A program made the position numbers and the translations under genes. From Lentisphaera araneosa HTCC2155 (lineage in GTDB: Bacteria; Verrucomicrobiota; Lentisphaeria; Lentisphaerales; Lentisphaeraceae): a stretch of DNA of 64,000 nucleotides. Within the stretch, counting starts at the first letter, position 1, and each line of letters starts with the position of its first letter. The notes beneath the pieces were generated by a model. It did no database searches. It worked only from the letters and a program-made list of their open reading frames with translations, and was not told the DNA's origin. Location: positions 372,001 through 436,000 of the forward strand of contig NZ_ABCK01000001.1 of assembly GCF_000170755.1 (NCBI RefSeq), written 5' to 3'. Positions 62,327 through 64,000 of this stretch are shown one piece after another.

Positions 62327-62893
62327 TCATTTACGTCATGGATTAAACTGAACTTCCCTGACGCGACCATTGTATATGATCATTTCCACGTTATTAAGCT
62401 GATGAATGATAAAGTTAACAACATCCGCCGGAGACTCATGCGGGATCTGGAAGATGAAGATAAATCAGATCTAAAAGGTCAGCGATGGAATTTTAACATC
62501 AACAATGAGAACTTAGGTGATGCCGCCCGAGACCAGTTAGATAAATGTTGCTTTCTCTATGAAGAGCTGGGAAAAGCTTATGCTCTCAAAGAAGGCTTAA
62601 GGAGGATTTATCGAATCAAAGATATTGACCTCGCTCAAAATGCACTTGTCTACTGGTGTGAGCTCGCTGAGGCCTCGAAGATCCGTGAAATGATCACCAT
62701 GGCCAAAACTATTCGTAAACATGGCGCTGGAATTATAGCTTATTGGGAGACTGGAATTACCTCCGCGGCAATGGAAGGATTTAATAATAAAATAGGTTGG
62801 CTAACAAGACAAGCTTACGGTTACCGAGATGAGCAATACCTCATACTGAAAATCTTTGATTTACCCAATTTAAAAGTGACTAAAGAATTATAG
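62327..62893 (+). pseudogene. 5'-truncated ISL3 transposase remnant
   Basis: In-frame codons from 62327 read SFTSWIKLNFPDATIVYDHFH..., matching the C-terminal half of the ISL3 transposase at 21.2 kb (SFTAWIKANLPHAIIVYDHFH). It continues to the natural C-terminus (EGFNNKIGWLTRQAYGYRDE). The zinc finger, HTH and first catalytic region are missing. The IS right end is preserved to 62929: its 24 bp read GCATCTTC...CTGTAAAA inward, which aligns with the 21.2-kb element. It is a related but distinct family member. Confidence 0.88.
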
Positions 62894-63058
62894 TCGGCGA
62901 ATGTTTTTTACAGCAACACGTGAAGATGCAGAAATCCAAACTCGAGAAGTAAGCTTAGAAAATCAAGAGTCATACAAAGGCTTTTACATGGCTAGCCCCA
63001 CCATATTCCTCCAAATATAAGCATCAAATTATAAAAAATTCTTATTTCTCCCTCAAAA

Positions 63059-63508
63059 TCACCTGTCCCTCCTCATCTCACCTTTAAATTCATCCTGAGG
63101 TAAATATCTTCCTTCAATACAGTAAATATAGTCCGGAGTTTGATCATTAAGTCTAAATAGCGAGTTCGTATATTTTAAGTCGCAAAAAGAATCTCCGTCA
63201 CTTGGTGGATCAACTAAATCTGGATGTATTAATGTTAATTTTAGAGAATCATTAACTATGATTAGTGGAAGTTCCACATCACACTCAATAACGGAATAAT
63301 ATATGTTTTTACATTTCTCCCATGCTGATTCGGCTATTCCAAAACTATTGCCAAAGCTGTAGAAATAATTCCAATCATATATTTTATCTACTTTGCCATC
63401 ACAATAGTTTTTCCCCGAAAAGCAACCTTCTAAATCACCATTAAATATTTCTAATTTGGGAGCACTAATAGATGGTATAACTTTATATATTTTCACAACC
63501 TTACTCAT
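63059..63508 (-). CDS. Hypothetical protein whose 3' end lies in the 148-bp repeat
   Basis: A 149-residue AT-rich gene beginning MSKVVKIYKVIPSIS. The product is acidic, with six Cys and many Tyr, and no known motif. Its ATG overlaps the end of the upstream reading frame (ATGA). The last residues (EMRRDR) are encoded by the 148-bp repeat, so the original C-terminus may have been replaced by the rearrangement. The gene order and size recall small accessory or immunity-type genes, but I have no motif to support that. Confidence 0.55.
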   Translation of the reverse strand: MSKVVKIYKVIPSISAPKLEIFNGDLEGCFSGKNYCDGKVDKIYDWNYFYSFGNSFGIAESAWEKCKNIYYSVIECDVELPLIIVNDSLKLTLIHPDLVDPPSDGDSFCDLKYTNSLFRLNDQTPDYIYCIEGRYLPQDEFKGEMRRDR

Positions 63509-63615
63509 GGAAGCTTACCTTCAGCTATCTCTTTTGCAATTTTTTGTAATTCATCTTTCAATAAATCTCTAGTGATATCATTTGGCTCCAAATTATAAAA
63601 ATCAGCTATTTTTTT

Positions 63616-63975
63616 TTATTCAAACCAAACTTTTTTGAAGGATAATCCAGTCAGCTTTAATTCTTTGTATATTCTATAAAAATCTGAATCTGGATACTCA
63701 TCATCTGAAATACAGTAAATTGATTTCATGTAGGTTTCTGGTATGTGAAACAGTGACAAACCATGGATACGATCTGTGTGAAAGCAATATTCAGTAATGA
63801 TAGAGTTACCGAGTTCTTTCTTTTGAAACTTTGTCCTTTGCTTATTTAAACAATTATAACTCACTAAAGGGTTAAGGGCGCAAACTTTTTGATCATTATG
63901 AGAAAAAACTACTTCACCAGAGTCACCCAAAATATCCCACATTCTGATATCAAGAGAGATGTCTTTAAAAATCAA
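63616..63975 (-). CDS. Hypothetical protein, possibly partial at the window edge
   Basis: A 119-residue reading frame ending KKVWFE at a TAA at 63616. The frame is open to the window edge upstream and the start used here is TTG, so the true N-terminus may lie outside. After the TAA the same frame continues as KKIADFYNLEPNDITRDLL to a stop at 63509-63511 that overlaps the next ATG. This looks like one longer gene interrupted by a stop next to a run of nine A. I recognise no family. Confidence 0.5.
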   Translation of the reverse strand: MIFKDISLDIRMWDILGDSGEVVFSHNDQKVCALNPLVSYNCLNKQRTKFQKKELGNSIITEYCFHTDRIHGLSLFHIPETYMKSIYCISDDEYPDSDFYRIYKELKLTGLSFKKVWFE

Positions 63976-64000
63976 AAAGTTAGGTGCTATGGAAAAAAAA

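Larger units (their letters stand above)
62158..63077. repeat. Perfect 148-bp direct repeat flanking the ISL3 remnant
   Basis: The same 148 bases occur at 62158-62305 and 62930-63077, starting AGAAATCCAAACTCGAGAAG and ending CCTGTCCCTCCTCATC. The second copy begins directly after the IS right end. It is far too long for a target duplication, so a segmental duplication is likely. The gap 62073-62157 between the RAYT gene and the first copy contains nothing I recognise. The feature span covers both copies. Confidence 0.92.

Overview
The window looks like chromosomal DNA of a marine Gram-negative bacterium of the PVC group, most plausibly a Lentisphaera-like member of Lentisphaerae. This is inferred from gene content, not from a marker gene: an AT-rich genome, many lipobox and signal-peptide proteins, a sulfatase, futalosine-pathway menaquinone genes, a PVC-style BatA/VWA pair, and many RAYT-type and ISL3 transposases. 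No rRNA, tRNA or CRISPR array was recognised.

Region 1 (1-21.2 kb) is mostly housekeeping. It carries a minus-strand set of two RibBA-type proteins followed by mfd, then hisC with a small coupled gene, a GSCFA gene overlapping murJ, a zinc-ribbon/repeat/membrane-anchored protein with a TrmH-type methyltransferase, a radical SAM protein, grpE-dnaJ, a Nudix hydrolase, an AlkC-like DNA glycosylase coupled to a small Cys-rich protein, and two exported hydrolases. One RibBA paralogue has lost the catalytic residues of both halves and the other keeps only GTP cyclohydrolase II.

Region 2 (21.2-24.6 kb) is a nested insertion. An ISL3-family element with an 8-bp target duplication sits between the pyrG stop codon and what looks like the original pyrG terminator. 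That ISL3 element was itself interrupted by a second, ISNCY-like element with a 6-bp target duplication. Both transposase genes are broken.

Region 3 (24.6-41.6 kb) holds pyrG, an antiporter fused to a PTS EIIA-like domain with a degenerate protease-like lipoprotein, a small zinc-ribbon kinase, mqnD-mqnB-trkA, a bifunctional NAD(P)HX repair enzyme, a ClC channel with CBS domains overlapping a COG2509-type flavoprotein, and a sulfatase.

Region 4 (41.6-54 kb) is a complete non-phosphorylative L-fucose pathway: L-fucose dehydrogenase, fuconolactonase, a UxaA-type dehydratase, 2-keto-3-deoxy-L-fuconate dehydrogenase, a fumarylacetoacetate-hydrolase-family cleavage enzyme, an FMN-dependent L-lactate dehydrogenase and a GntR regulator. 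The divergent sulfatase suggests that sulfated fucans are the source. The pathway genes are split by about 5 kb of REP-like hairpin repeats, a RAYT-type transposase, a group II intron and two unknown genes. A second REP cluster at 59.7 kb contains an uninterrupted copy of the intron target, which lets the intron ends be placed to the base.

Region 5 (54-64 kb) has a 173-bp inverted-repeat element, ald, a BatA/VWA pair, a REP cluster, dapD, a second RAYT, a 5'-truncated ISL3 remnant flanked by a perfect 148-bp direct repeat, and two unknown AT-rich genes at the edge of the window.
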